NCBI RefSeq assembly: GCF_900114615.1
Contig: NZ_FOTS01000011.1
Coordinates: 62,001-126,000 of the forward strand
DNA: 64,000 bases
Reading direction: 5' to 3'
Source of the DNA: Pelosinus propionicus DSM 13327
GTDB taxonomy: Bacteria > Bacillota > Negativicutes > DSM-13327
The translations under genes and the position numbers were made by a program. Of this stretch, positions 1 through 11,132 are shown in pieces (position 1 is the first letter of the stretch; every line of letters starts with the position of its first letter). The notes below the pieces were generated by a model that made no database searches, was not told where the DNA came from, and worked only from the letters and a program-made list of their open reading frames with translations.

Positions 1-763
1 ATTTTGCAATTAATTCTTCTGCGTTATCAGTCGCAGAACCCATTGCTGTCATACGAGCTCCTAACTCACTGGCCGATGCCTGAAGCAGCGCCCCATAAAT
101 TGTCGTTTCTAAATATTGAGGAACTAAGTGATTCAATACTTCTTCCGCTGAAGGCTCAAAAATATAATCGGAAGGATTCGCATCAACTGCCGTCACATCT
201 TCAATGGGTAGGAGCTTTACTGTAGTTGCTTTTTGGGTAATGGCAGAATGGAATACGGTGTAGCTCAAATGGATCTCATCATATCTGCCGCTTTTGAACC
301 CTTCCGCTACTGATCTGGCAATAGCAATCGCATGTTGCAGCGTTGGTTTCTCCGAAAAGCCAGTAAATTCTTCATCAATTCGATAGCCGCGGTGTTTAAA
401 ATAATCTCTGGCTTTGCGTCCAACAGTAATTACACTGCAATTCGTCTTACCTGCTATGCGGGGCACCACTTCTTTGATTACATTGGAAGAGTAGGCTCCT
501 GCTAATCCCTTATCAGCGCTTAGCACTAAATATGCAATATTATTGACTTCTCTTACTTCCAGCAGCGGATGCGAAAGATCACTTGCATGGCCAGCTACGC
601 TTGCCAGTACTTCTCGTACCTTTTCTGTATAAGGCAGACTGGCAGCAGCTTTTTCTTGGGCCTTACGCAGCCTTGCAGCCGCCACCATTTTCATAGCCTT
701 GGTAATTTGTTCAATATTTTTTACGCTTTTTATACGGCGGCGTATATCCTGAGCATTAGGCAT
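1..763 (-). CDS. atpG: ATP synthase F1 gamma subunit (C-terminus cut by window edge)
   Basis: Gamma is the rotating central stalk that couples c-ring rotation to catalysis in the F1 head. The frame opens at an ATG at 763 (MPNAQDIRRRIKSVKN), five bases after the atpA stop and behind an AGGTGA ribosome binding site, and stays open to base 2. The N-terminal helix with the conserved KAMKMVAAARLR segment is clear, and the residues near the window edge (RMTAMGSATDNAEELI) match the conserved C-terminal helix of gamma. About 254 of the usual 285-290 residues are present, so only the last 30 or so are missing. By family habit atpD and atpC should follow outside the window. No frameshift was seen where I checked. 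Confidence 0.95.
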   Translation of the reverse strand, partial: MPNAQDIRRRIKSVKNIEQITKAMKMVAAARLRKAQEKAAASLPYTEKVREVLASVAGHASDLSHPLLEVREVNNIAYLVLSADKGLAGAYSSNVIKEVVPRIAGKTNCSVITVGRKARDYFKHRGYRIDEEFTGFSEKPTLQHAIAIARSVAEGFKSGRYDEIHLSYTVFHSAITQKATTVKLLPIEDVTAVDANPSDYIFEPSAEEVLNHLVPQYLETTIYGALLQASASELGARMTAMGSATDNAEELIAK

Positions 764-768
764 TTATA

Positions 769-2857
<2,089 letters not shown>

Positions 2858-2864
<7 letters not shown>

Positions 2865-3361
2865 GGCAGACCACCTATTTTCTCATCATCAAGTTTTTCA
2901 ATAAAATCAGACACAATGCTTGCGTTTAATTCGGTATCCATCTTTTCTTTTACAATTTTAGTTGCAGCTGCCATAGACAGAGCTACCACCTCGCTGCGAA
3001 GCTGCGATAACGCCAACTCACGTTCTCGTATCACTTCTTCTTGCGCCTTTTGCAAAATATGGGCACTTTCTGCACGTGCAGATTTTAAAATTTCTTCTTT
3101 ATTTTCTTCTGCTAATTTCTCAGCAGTTTCCACAATCGACTGGGCTTTAGCTCGAGCCTCTACCAAATACTGTTTATATTCTAGTTTCAATTGTTCGGCT
3201 TCTCGTCTTTCGCGTTCTGCAGTATCAATTGCATCTGCAATTTTTTGCTGGCGATCTGCTAAGCCCTGCATTAACGGTTTATATGCAAATTTAGCAAGGA
3301 TAGCAACTAAAAGCAAAAAATTTACAATTTGCGCTAGCAGCGTCCCATTCAATTCAACCAA
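2858..3361 (-). CDS. atpF: ATP synthase Fo b subunit (TTG start)
   Basis: The b subunit forms the peripheral stalk. One membrane helix (about residues 10-28, LLAQIVNFLLLVAILAKFAY) is followed by a long charged coiled coil rich in E, A, K and R, as expected for a b dimer. The frame is open further upstream, but a GAGGAGGTG ribosome binding site lies inside that extension six bases before TTG 3361, so I place the start there (about 167 aa; sequence begins LVELNGTLL). It overlaps atpH by seven bases. Only one b gene is present, so the stalk should be a homodimer. Confidence 0.93.
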
Positions 3362-3438
3362 TGAAAGCACCTCCTCTTTGAGCAATATAAAGGAGACACT
3401 GGCAAGAAGTTTTCAAGCCAGCAACCTTATTAAAAACC

Positions 3439-3717
<279 letters not shown>

Positions 3718-3762
3718 TTATTTATTTGATTATCATTTGTATTTACACTCTTTATACCTTAC

Positions 3763-4434
3763 CTAGTGACCGTCTTGCATTGAGTTTGAAAGATAGGATA
3801 TTGACAACATGGTAAAAATGAATGCCTGTACGATACCAACAAACACGCTAAAAGCCAACCATAGTGTAGGTACAAAATAAGGCACCAGCATACCTAAGAC
3901 CAGTAGTAAAATCTCTCCAGCCAAAATATTGCCGAATAAACGGAATGATAACGTAATCGGCTTGGCAACTTCTTCAATAATATTAATAATCACAAAAGGT
4001 ACATAAGGCTCAAAAAAATGTTTGAAATACCTTACAAACCCTTTGTTTTTGATTCCTAGGACATGTACAATTAGAACAATCATTAATGCCAATCCCAGTG
4101 TCGTATTAATATCGTTGGTCGGCGATGTAAAACCCGGTACTAGTCCAAGTTCATTACCTACTACTAAAAATAAAAATAGTGTAATAATGAGCGGTGCTAG
4201 TTTTTGACCTTTCGATCCCATGTTCGTCTCCACTTGTTCCAGCAAATAAACGACAGCCATTTCTAAGAAATTTTGCCAGCCTCGAGGTTGAAGTTCAATT
4301 CGTCTGGTTGCAGCTATCGCTAGTACAATGACAATTGCCATCGTAATCCAAGTCATGATTAGCGTATCCATGTTAAAGGTTAAGCCTGCAAAATGGGCTA
4401 AGGAATGACTTCCAATTTCATGACCGTGTTCCAT
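3763..4434 (-). CDS. atpB: ATP synthase Fo a subunit
   Basis: The a subunit is the stator channel through which ions reach the c ring. It is 223 aa with five or six predicted membrane helices. The essential arginine is in the conserved RLFGNILAGEI segment, and the NELGLVPGFTSPTNDINTTLGLAL region is typical of the family. The N-terminus is His-rich (MEHGHEIGSHSLAH). It is followed by atpE after a 51-base gap. Confidence 0.97.
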   Translation of the reverse strand: MEHGHEIGSHSLAHFAGLTFNMDTLIMTWITMAIVIVLAIAATRRIELQPRGWQNFLEMAVVYLLEQVETNMGSKGQKLAPLIITLFLFLVVGNELGLVPGFTSPTNDINTTLGLALMIVLIVHVLGIKNKGFVRYFKHFFEPYVPFVIINIIEEVAKPITLSFRLFGNILAGEILLLVLGMLVPYFVPTLWLAFSVFVGIVQAFIFTMLSISYLSNSMQDGH

Positions 4435-4498
4435 ATCCTCCCTCCTTTCTTGTTAGTACAAATATGCTAAAAACGCTATAATATTAGCGTCCACGCAA

Positions 4499-4882
4499 CT
4501 ATGATTTTACGAAAAAACTTTTTGTTATCAGTACCACAGCTTGTAAGAACAAAATAATCTGCAAGGTAAACAATCCAAATACAGCTGACCAAAAATCAAC
4601 TCCTGGCAATTTTATTGACAGTAACATCATCGCAACAATAAAACCTAGCCGTATGATCCAACCTATTTTAGTATATAGTAATGCCCGATTTATAGGCATT
4701 TCAGCACTCTTTTTTATACGATAGCCCATTAATAAAAAATAAATTACACTCGTAAATATCCCAATAAAGAGTCCGGCTATTTTCCCAGAATATCCAGTAA
4801 AATAAGCCGCAGTACAAATTGATAACCCCCATACGATCATTTGTATGATCGTCTTTTTAATTTCAACATCATATTCTTGCAT
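4499..4882 (-). CDS. atpI: AtpI-like membrane protein of the ATP synthase operon
   Basis: A 127-aa hydrophobic protein with four predicted membrane helices, the size, topology and position of AtpI, which is thought to help c-ring assembly or ion supply. Recognition rests mainly on position directly before atpB and on topology; the sequence is poorly conserved in this family. A charged KKSAE segment separates the second and third helices. It lies 28 bases after the small atpZ-like gene. It could instead be called a generic ATP synthase subunit I. Confidence 0.8.
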   Translation of the reverse strand: MQEYDVEIKKTIIQMIVWGLSICTAAYFTGYSGKIAGLFIGIFTSVIYFLLMGYRIKKSAEMPINRALLYTKIGWIIRLGFIVAMMLLSIKLPGVDFWSAVFGLFTLQIILFLQAVVLITKSFFVKS

Positions 4883-4910
4883 ATTGATTTAGAAAGCAAT
4901 GAATTACTCT

Positions 4911-5123
4911 CTATTTTCCTCCTACCACTTTCTTATACATGGACCACATTCCCGCTATCATGCCAAGCACTATGCCCCACACCGTTCCCCAAGGAGTAAT
5001 AGCAAAATATTCATCTACAAGCCGACCTAACAATATGCCTGCGGCTACAGAGGATACCAAATAAAAACCAATAGATGCTGCTGTGCTAAGTGCATTTAAC
5101 AATGTGTTGCTATCTTTTCGCAT
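4911..5123 (-). CDS. AtpZ-like small membrane protein (AtpZ/AtpI family)
   Basis: A 70-aa protein with two membrane helices. The segment SVAAGILLGRLVDEYF followed by TPWGTVWGIVLGMIAGMWSMY is typical of the F0F1-ATPase subunit AtpZ family, proposed to handle Mg2+/Ca2+ or to assist assembly. ATG 5123 is preferred over an upstream GTG because the GAGGTGG ribosome binding site sits seven bases before it. It is the first gene of the atp operon in this window, preceded by a gap of about 370 bases. Confidence 0.78.
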   Translation of the reverse strand: MRKDSNTLLNALSTAASIGFYLVSSVAAGILLGRLVDEYFAITPWGTVWGIVLGMIAGMWSMYKKVVGGK

Positions 5124-5492
5124 GGCATCCACCTCTATGCAATCTTTTCACTCACAATTGTTAGTTTTGCATAAATTATGCTGCAAATATACGTTTTTGT
5201 GGTAGAGAAACACGTATAGAAAAATAATCAAAAACATTCTTACACGATAAAATGATTTGAGTCATTTTTTCTAATAGTGTAATTTTCGACAATCAGTAGG
5301 AAACTCCTGCCATTATCTATGTATACAATGGCATTTTCTTGCCATTTTTTTGTCTTTTCCCCACTAAATTAATCAAATCTGCTGCAATGAAGAAACAGCC
5401 CTAAGATTCCCCTTTTTTAAAACGGGAGCCTTAGAGCCACCAATCCGGTAATAGGCGTTCCTAAAACTCAAAAAGAGTAGTTTTCACCTGCA
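5124..5492 (-). other. Leader/intergenic region between wecB and the atp operon
   Basis: About 370 bases without a gene. Near wecB it holds a hairpin with an internal loop at 5401-5434 (CTAAG/CTTAG closing, TCCC/GGGA inner stem) inside a more GC-rich stretch (about 5395-5480). Nearer the atp genes it holds the plus-strand terminator-like hairpin at 5327-5351. No T-run follows the 5401-5434 hairpin on the minus strand, so it is not a plain terminator for wecB. I could not assign it to a riboswitch class and see no convincing -35/-10 pair. Confidence 0.5.
5327..5351 (+). terminator. Terminator-like hairpin on the plus strand in the atp leader region
   Basis: A perfect 7-bp stem (AATGGCA / TGCCATT) with a six-base loop is followed on the plus strand by a run of Ts. 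It looks like an intrinsic terminator, yet no plus-strand gene lies upstream. It may stop antisense transcription or act as a plain hairpin in the minus-strand atp leader. Confidence 0.4.
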
Positions 5493-6674
5493 TCAATCTT
5501 TTTTTATCCTAAGCTCACAAGAATCACCAAACTGCTTAGGCTTTTCCTGGGAAAAACCATATTTCCACAAAATGGTTTCTATAATTCGTCTGGATGCCTG
5601 CCCATCACCATAAGGATTACAAGCATTTGCCATACGGTCATATTCTACCGGGTCAGCGAGTAATAATCGTGTTTCTTGATACACTCGCTCTTTATCTGTG
5701 CCAATCAGCTTGACAGTGCCTGCTTCAATCGCTTCTGGACGCTCGGTATTGTCCCGCAATACCAATACAGGTTTTCCTAATGCTGGAGCTTCTTCCTGCA
5801 CACCGCCAGAATCAGTGAGAACGAGGTAGGAGCGAGCCAATAAGTTGGCAAATGGCTGATACTCCAACGGATCTATTAGTTTTACCCTTTCAATACCGCC
5901 TAATTCACTATTGACAACATCCCGCACAAGAGGGTTTTTATGGACAGGGAATATGACTTCCACATCTTCAAATTCTGTCACTATATCTCGTAAGGCTTGG
6001 TATACATGCCGCATAGGCTCCCCTAAATTTTCACGCCGATGGGTCGTTACTAAAATAATCCGTTTTTTCGTATAATCAATATTTGCCAAGACATCATCAG
6101 CAAATTGATAGCTTTTTTCTACCGTCGTCAGCAGTGCATCAATTACAGTATTGCCTGTAATAAAAGTAGCTTCTGCCAGAATTGCTTCTCTTATTAGGTT
6201 TTCTTTTGCTGTTTTAGTTGGAGCAAAATGAATATCAGTGAGCGAACCTGTTAATTTACGATTCATCTCTTCAGGAAATGGTGAATATTTACTATGAGTC
6301 CTAAGCCCGGCCTCTACATGCCCAACAGCTGTTTGATGATAAAATGCAGCCAATGCTCCTGCAAAAGTGGTGGTTGTATCTCCATGCACCAGTACAATAT
6401 CCGGCTTTTCTTTAGTCAATACTTCATTTAACCCATACATCGCCTTGGAAGTAATATCAAACAATGTTTGCCCTTGCGACATAATATCCAAATCATAATC
6501 TGGTACAATGTCAAATAATTGCAGGACTTGATCCAGCATTTCTCTATGTTGGGCAGTAACTGCTACAATTGGTATAATATGTTCTGAATGCTTGTTGAGT
6601 TCTAAAATAACCGGGGCCATTTTGATTGCTTCTGGTCTTGTCCCAAATACGGTCATTACTTTAATACGTGACAT
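5493..6674 (-). CDS. wecB: UDP-N-acetylglucosamine 2-epimerase (non-hydrolysing)
   Basis: Interconverts UDP-GlcNAc and UDP-ManNAc for cell-surface polysaccharide synthesis. The 393-aa protein has the family landmarks FGTRPEAIKMAP at the N-terminus, HVEAGLRT in the middle and TDSGGVQEEAPALGKPVLVLR in the C-terminal half. Of two close ATGs, the second (6674) has a properly spaced GGGGGAG site. The next gene upstream on this strand is tagO/wecA, which makes the lipid-linked GlcNAc primer, so the two likely serve one surface-polymer pathway. A wecB/mnaA gene near atp also occurs in other Firmicutes. Confidence 0.95.
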   Translation of the reverse strand: MSRIKVMTVFGTRPEAIKMAPVILELNKHSEHIIPIVAVTAQHREMLDQVLQLFDIVPDYDLDIMSQGQTLFDITSKAMYGLNEVLTKEKPDIVLVHGDTTTTFAGALAAFYHQTAVGHVEAGLRTHSKYSPFPEEMNRKLTGSLTDIHFAPTKTAKENLIREAILAEATFITGNTVIDALLTTVEKSYQFADDVLANIDYTKKRIILVTTHRRENLGEPMRHVYQALRDIVTEFEDVEVIFPVHKNPLVRDVVNSELGGIERVKLIDPLEYQPFANLLARSYLVLTDSGGVQEEAPALGKPVLVLRDNTERPEAIEAGTVKLIGTDKERVYQETRLLLADPVEYDRMANACNPYGDGQASRRIIETILWKYGFSQEKPKQFGDSCELRIKKD

Positions 6675-6789
6675 ATACATACTCCCCCTTTAAATTCCTC
6701 TAAAAATAGTTTTAAACGCAAAATTTCGAAGAATCAGATAGTGATACAACATCTTGTCTAGCTATATTTTTTCATTTTATTTATATAGA

Positions 6790-6819
6790 ATAAAAATGGG
6801 CAGGCATAATGCCCGCCCA
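6790..6819 (-). terminator. Rho-independent terminator after tagO/wecA
   Basis: On the minus strand GGGCGGGC-ATTAT-GCCTGCCC (one G.U pair) is followed by ATTTTTATT, 11 bases past the tagO stop. It separates tagO from wecB transcription. Confidence 0.85.
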
Positions 6820-6829
6820 AAATGTATCC

Positions 6830-7858
6830 TTAGTGACTTTCAATTGACTTCGTTGCCTTTAGTACACCTATTTTCTTAGCCCCAACAAAAGCAATACCAA
6901 GCAAAGCAACAATAATAAACGCCCCAAAGGATTTATTCACCTCGGTTAAGGCAATGGCACTCAAGCCTAAACAGCCGCTCATAACATACATTAATAACAC
7001 AGCTTGTTTTTGCGTAAGCCCCATCTCTAATAATCGATGATGCAAATGCCCTTTATCAGGTTTAAAAATAGGACGTCCACTCATATAACGGCGAATAATT
7101 GCAAACGCCGTATCCAATATTGGTAAACCTAACGCTACAATCGGTACAATTAAAGCAATGGTAGCCGCACTTTTTACCGTGCCAAGGATGGATATTGCTG
7201 CTAACATATATCCTAAGAACATACTTCCTGTATCACCCATGAATATTTTCGCTGGATTAAAATTATGCTGCAAAAATCCTAATGCACTGCCAGCTAACGC
7301 TGCTGTTAACACAGCTACAGTCCAGAAATTCTGTTGCAGCGCCACTAACAGAATTGTAACTGACGCAATAGTAGATACTCCTGCTGCCAATCCGTCCAAT
7401 CCATCAATCAAATTAACTGTATTGGTTAAGCCAACCACCCACAAAATCGTCAATGGTATTGCCAAATATTCTACATAGATCATTTCCCCAAAAGGATTGG
7501 TTAGCCACTCAATTTTAATGTCAAACATAACCAACACAGCCGCTGCTATGATTTGACCTAATAATTTTACCCTCGCTGGCAATGGCTTTAAATCATCAAT
7601 AATACCTACAATTAGAATGACGGTACCGCCTACTAGCAGTCCCATAACCTCACGGCTTACATACATGCTTGCTAACACAGCCAACACGAAAGCTCCATAA
7701 ATAGCCAATCCACCCATACGCGGAATCGGTTTCGTATGCACTTTTCGATCATCTGGAGCATCCAATGCTCCAACTTTTATCGCAAAATCTTTTACCCGCG
7801 GCGTTGCAAAATAAGCAACCGCTAAAGCAATCGTAAACGCCACAATATATGTTTGCAT
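6830..7858 (-). CDS. tagO: Undecaprenyl-phosphate GlcNAc-1-phosphate transferase (TagO/WecA family)
   Basis: Membrane enzyme that moves GlcNAc-1-P from UDP-GlcNAc onto undecaprenyl phosphate, the first step of teichoic-acid-like or O-antigen/ECA-like polymers. The protein is 342 aa with about ten membrane helices. Diagnostic cytoplasmic motifs are DAPDDRKVHTKPIPRMGG (about 33-50), NLIDGLDGLAAG, FMGDTGSMFLGY and KGHLHHRLLEMG. I start at ATG 7858, behind GAGGTG, not at the upstream in-frame codon. Whether the polymer is teichoic-acid- or LPS-related cannot be told here; wecA would be an equally good name. Confidence 0.93.
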   Translation of the reverse strand: MQTYIVAFTIALAVAYFATPRVKDFAIKVGALDAPDDRKVHTKPIPRMGGLAIYGAFVLAVLASMYVSREVMGLLVGGTVILIVGIIDDLKPLPARVKLLGQIIAAAVLVMFDIKIEWLTNPFGEMIYVEYLAIPLTILWVVGLTNTVNLIDGLDGLAAGVSTIASVTILLVALQQNFWTVAVLTAALAGSALGFLQHNFNPAKIFMGDTGSMFLGYMLAAISILGTVKSAATIALIVPIVALGLPILDTAFAIIRRYMSGRPIFKPDKGHLHHRLLEMGLTQKQAVLLMYVMSGCLGLSAIALTEVNKSFGAFIIVALLGIAFVGAKKIGVLKATKSIESH

Positions 7859-7965
7859 AATTTGCACCTCATTTCTACGCAACAATCCCATTTTACATCA
7901 CGCTAATATCCTTGTCAAACGGATTCTACTCTAGTGAAACTCTTGCTAAGAAGTATTTACCTTAA

Positions 7966-8625
7966 TTACATACAATAGCCCTTTCTCCTAAGTTTGGCTA
8001 TATGCCCTGACAATAACTCTTCCATGTTAACCTGATACTTTTCTGCTAGAATATACATCATCGTAAAACAGCATTGAGCCACATCCAATAGCTCATATGC
8101 ACAGCCTAGCAAAGCCGCTTGTATTTCCAACTCTGGCTTTTCCCCTGACGCCCCTGAACGCTTTCCCAAAAATTGCGTAAACTCCCCTATTTCTTCTTGA
8201 ATTTTGCAAACCGTCGTCAAGAGAGTCACATCCTCTAAAATGAGCCGAGGTAAATTCAAGCACTTAAAGGCCCCCACTGTTGTAATACTATATAATAGCG
8301 TATGATCAAACAAATATCCTTTATGTATTAATTTCCTAATATGTTCATCAATTAAAGCATCCACTTCTATAGCATAGGATTCTTCCATAACAAACAGCAT
8401 GGTAACGCAGGTTTGCGCTACATCCAATAGCTCGCTTGCTACCTCTTCTAACAATTCTTCTGCAATTACAGGAATATTTTTCTTATCTGAAAGCATATTC
8501 TCATATGGCAAGAAGTGCAGCACCGCCCTGGCTAATTCACCAGCTTCTTCCATTATCTTCAGCAGCGTTGAATCTAAGGTAGGAGTCAAGTTATTCAGCT
8601 TTGGCAGATAAATCGACTCGATCAC
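7966..8625 (-). CDS. Tandem MazG-like NTP pyrophosphatase-fold protein
   Basis: A 219-aa protein made of two similar halves. Each has the metal-binding pattern of the all-alpha NTP pyrophosphohydrolase (MazG/dUTPase-2) superfamily: E26-E27-x-x-E30 with E65-x-x-D68, and E144-E145-x-x-E148 with E178-x-x-D181. Each half ends in the same HI-x-KL-x-x-KGY pattern (residues 96-104 and 209-217). This implies an internal duplication giving a pseudo-dimer. The GTG start overlaps the downstream end of the dCMP deaminase region (2-base gap), so the two are likely co-translated and concerned with cleaning or balancing the nucleotide pool. The substrate is not evident. Confidence 0.75.
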   Translation of the reverse strand: MIESIYLPKLNNLTPTLDSTLLKIMEEAGELARAVLHFLPYENMLSDKKNIPVIAEELLEEVASELLDVAQTCVTMLFVMEESYAIEVDALIDEHIRKLIHKGYLFDHTLLYSITTVGAFKCLNLPRLILEDVTLLTTVCKIQEEIGEFTQFLGKRSGASGEKPELEIQAALLGCAYELLDVAQCCFTMMYILAEKYQVNMEELLSGHIAKLRRKGYCM

Positions 8626-8627
8626 AA

Positions 8628-9044
8628 TTACTTTTCCTCCCTTGGCATGTACACAACTTCAATAGAAGATAGCGCAAACCAATCTGTATGGGGATTATAA
8701 TCTCTCCCATATACTACCTTTGTAATACCAGAAGTAATAATGAGTTTTTGGCACTCAGGACAGGGCCTATCGGTACAATACAAAGTAGCCCCTTGCCTTT
8801 CGTCAGGAGTGCATTCCAGCAGCGCATTGGGCTCTGCGTGAATGCATCGTATACAATGCCCATCCAGCATAGCACAACCATCATCAATGCAATGAGGCAA
8901 CCCCGCTGGACTGCCATTATAGCCAGTACCCTTAATTCTTTTATCCTTTACGATCACAGCACCTACTTGACGTCTTAAACAAGTACTGCGCTCCGCCACC
9001 TGAAATGCAATATCCAAAAAATATAAATCCCAGTTCTTCCGCAT
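8628..9044 (-). CDS. comEB: dCMP deaminase (ComEB-like)
   Basis: Zinc-dependent deaminase converting dCMP to dUMP, which feeds thymidylate synthesis. In 138 aa it has the deaminase motifs H69-A-E71 and P94-C95-x-x-C98, plus extra cysteines (HCIDDGCAMLDGHCIRC) typical of the ComEB/dCMP deaminase branch, which often binds a second zinc. It is followed directly by the tandem MazG-like gene. A TATAAT-like -10 lies at 9097-9102. It could be a related cytidine/deoxycytidylate deaminase, but the pattern fits dCMP deaminase well. Confidence 0.92.
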   Translation of the reverse strand: MRKNWDLYFLDIAFQVAERSTCLRRQVGAVIVKDKRIKGTGYNGSPAGLPHCIDDGCAMLDGHCIRCIHAEPNALLECTPDERQGATLYCTDRPCPECQKLIITSGITKVVYGRDYNPHTDWFALSSIEVVYMPREEK

Positions 9045-9404
9045 ATACGTCCCCTTTAATTAACGATTCATCGTAAACACTATAGATACTCCCCCAATTA
9101 TACTATAGAAAGGAATAAAAAAGAATTAGTGGATACGAAAATTACGAACGAGTTCTTTAAATGATTATTTTTTTTGTTTTTTGACCGTTGCCAACAGAAT
9201 AAAGTCGTCTTTGCATGAAGGAAGGGATTGCTTCGCGTTCTTTACACTTCTTCATCGTCTTTGCGGTTTAATTTTTTCATAAAATAAGCACATTGTTTTC
9301 AAGATTTATCATATTATTTTTGTAAATACATGTACTTTTTTTCAGCATATGTGGTATTCTAAAAAATACAGTGTTCTTTAAAATAGCAAGGAGGAAATAT
9401 TTCA
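9045..9404. other. Divergent intergenic region between comEB and the Lrp gene
   Basis: Holds a minus-strand TATAAT at 9097-9102 (poor -35) for comEB. Around 9205-9275 there are fragments resembling the dispersed repeat seen elsewhere in the window (GATTGCTTCGC; CTTTGCGGTTTA). Near the plus-strand gene it is very AT-rich. No RNA gene or convincing operator is visible, although autoregulation by the Lrp protein would be expected. Confidence 0.45.
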
Positions 9405-9884
9405 ATGAAAGAACTTTTAGAATGTCTCGAAAGAGACCATACTCAAACTCCGGAGCAGTTAGCAATTATGCTAAATAAGCCTGTAGAGGAAATTGCCGCA
9501 CTTATTAAAAAATATCAAGATGAAAAAGTCATTGTAAAATATCAAACCATCATCGATTGGGAAAAAGCGGGCATTGATAACGTGACTGCCGTAATTGAAG
9601 TAAGAATTACTCCTCAGCGTGAAGTAGGCTTTGATGCCATCGCGGAGCGCATCTACCGTTATTCGGAAGTGCGCAGCCTGTATCTAATGTCAGGAGGTTA
9701 TGATCTATCAGTTACCGTCGAAGGAGCCAGTTTAAAAGAAGTTGCCGATTTTGTTTCTACTAAATTATCTACCATAGATGGAGTTGTCAGTACCACAACT
9801 CACTTCATGTTAAAAAAATATAAATTTGCCGGCGTTATCATCAAAGATGAAGAAGAAGAGCATAGGCTGGTGGTCTCACCATGA
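9405..9884 (+). CDS. Lrp/AsnC family transcriptional regulator
   Basis: A 159-aa feast/famine regulator: an N-terminal winged helix-turn-helix (about 1-60, with PEQLAIMLNKPVEEIAALIKKY) and a C-terminal RAM effector-binding domain (about 65-145). Such proteins sense amino acids and usually control neighbouring amino-acid genes. It starts at ATG 9405 behind AAGGAGG and overlaps the downstream aminotransferase by four bases (ATGA), so the two are translationally coupled. The ilv operon lies convergently just downstream. The ligand is not known from sequence. Confidence 0.9.
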   Translation: MKELLECLERDHTQTPEQLAIMLNKPVEEIAALIKKYQDEKVIVKYQTIIDWEKAGIDNVTAVIEVRITPQREVGFDAIAERIYRYSEVRSLYLMSGGYDLSVTVEGASLKEVADFVSTKLSTIDGVVSTTTHFMLKKYKFAGVIIKDEEEEHRLVVSP

Positions 9885-11050
9885 ATTGGGCTGATCGCAT
9901 AGCACCAACCGTCAAAGCCATCCCGCCTTCAGGCATTCGCCGTTTCTTTGACATTGCTGCGGAAATGAAAGGTGTAATCTCCCTGGGCGTTGGTGAGCCA
10001 GATTTTATTACGCCATGGCATATACGGGAAAGTTGTATTCACGGTCTGCACCGCGGTTATACTTCCTATACTTCCAATTATGGACTTCTCGAGCTTCGAG
10101 AAGAAATAACTAAATCTTTACATAAGGATTACCAGGTAACCTATGATCCTCGCCAAGAAGTCCTCGTAACCGTAGGCGTAAGTGAAGGCCTTGATTTGGC
10201 TATGCGCGCCTTATTAGGTCCCGGTGATGAAGTTCTCGTGCCCGAACCCTGCTATGTTTCTTATAAATCCTGCGTTACGTTGGCAGGCGGCACTCCGATT
10301 ACCATACCCACCAGCGCAGAAAATGAATTTCGGATTACAGCAGAGCAATTAGAAAAATATGTAACGCCGCGCACGAAGATATTACTGATTGGTTATCCCA
10401 ATAATCCTACTGGTGCAATTATGAGTCGAGAAGACTTAGAAGGCATTGCTGCTTTTGCACTAAAACATGACCTCATTGTAATTTCCGATGAAATTTATGC
10501 TAAATTAACCTATGATGGCACTCATACTTGTTTCTCCAGTTTACCGGGCATGCGGGATCGCACCATCGTGTTAAATGGATTTTCCAAAGCCTATGCTATG
10601 ACAGGCTGGCGTATTGGCTATGCAGTTTCCAATGTTGAATTCATTGCTGCCATGACGAAAATCCATCAATATACGATGCTATGTACTCCTATCACAGCAC
10701 AAATTGCAGCGATTGAGGCCCTAAAGAGCGGCGAAAAGAACGTAGAACATATGGTATCCGAATACAATTATCGCCGCCGTTTAATTTTCAATGGATTTCG
10801 CCAAATGGGCCTGGATTGTTTTGAACCCAAGGGAGCGTTTTATATATTCCCTTCCATTAAACAGACAGGTTTAACATCTTTAGAATTTGCCGAACAACTT
10901 CTCATGGCTGAAAAAGTAGCCTTAGTGCCAGGCGATGCCTTTGGTGAAAGCGGCGAAGGCTTCGTACGCTGTTCCTATGCTACCTCTACCAAAAATATCA
11001 CGGAAGCACTCGAACGTATTGGACGATTTATTAAAAATATAAAAAAATAA
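9881..11050 (+). CDS. PLP-dependent class I/II aminotransferase
   Basis: A 389-aa fold-type I aminotransferase. The Schiff-base lysine is K236 in NGFSKAYAMTGWRIGY; the cofactor-binding NPTG (about 175-178) and SDEIY (D203, Y206) motifs are intact, and a conserved Arg lies near the C-terminus (GFVRCSYA). It resembles the Firmicute PatA/aspartate-aromatic group that pairs with Lrp-type regulators. The exact amino-acid donor cannot be told. Overlap with the Lrp gene suggests the regulator responds to its substrate or product. Confidence 0.9.
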   Translation: MNWADRIAPTVKAIPPSGIRRFFDIAAEMKGVISLGVGEPDFITPWHIRESCIHGLHRGYTSYTSNYGLLELREEITKSLHKDYQVTYDPRQEVLVTVGVSEGLDLAMRALLGPGDEVLVPEPCYVSYKSCVTLAGGTPITIPTSAENEFRITAEQLEKYVTPRTKILLIGYPNNPTGAIMSREDLEGIAAFALKHDLIVISDEIYAKLTYDGTHTCFSSLPGMRDRTIVLNGFSKAYAMTGWRIGYAVSNVEFIAAMTKIHQYTMLCTPITAQIAAIEALKSGEKNVEHMVSEYNYRRRLIFNGFRQMGLDCFEPKGAFYIFPSIKQTGLTSLEFAEQLLMAEKVALVPGDAFGESGEGFVRCSYATSTKNITEALERIGRFIKNIKK

Positions 11051-11089
11051 ACGTTTTTCTCACAATTTTATACCTCTGGCGATATTATA

Positions 11090-11130
11090 AAACAAAGAGA
11101 CCAAGCTGCAGCGCTTAGGTCTCTTTGTTT
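11090..11130. terminator. Bidirectional terminator between the aminotransferase and ilvB
   Basis: A perfect 13-bp stem (AAACAAAGAGACC / GGTCTCTTTGTTT) with a 15-base loop lies between two convergent genes. Flanking A and T residues allow it to work in both directions. Confidence 0.9.
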
Positions 11131-11132
11131 TA

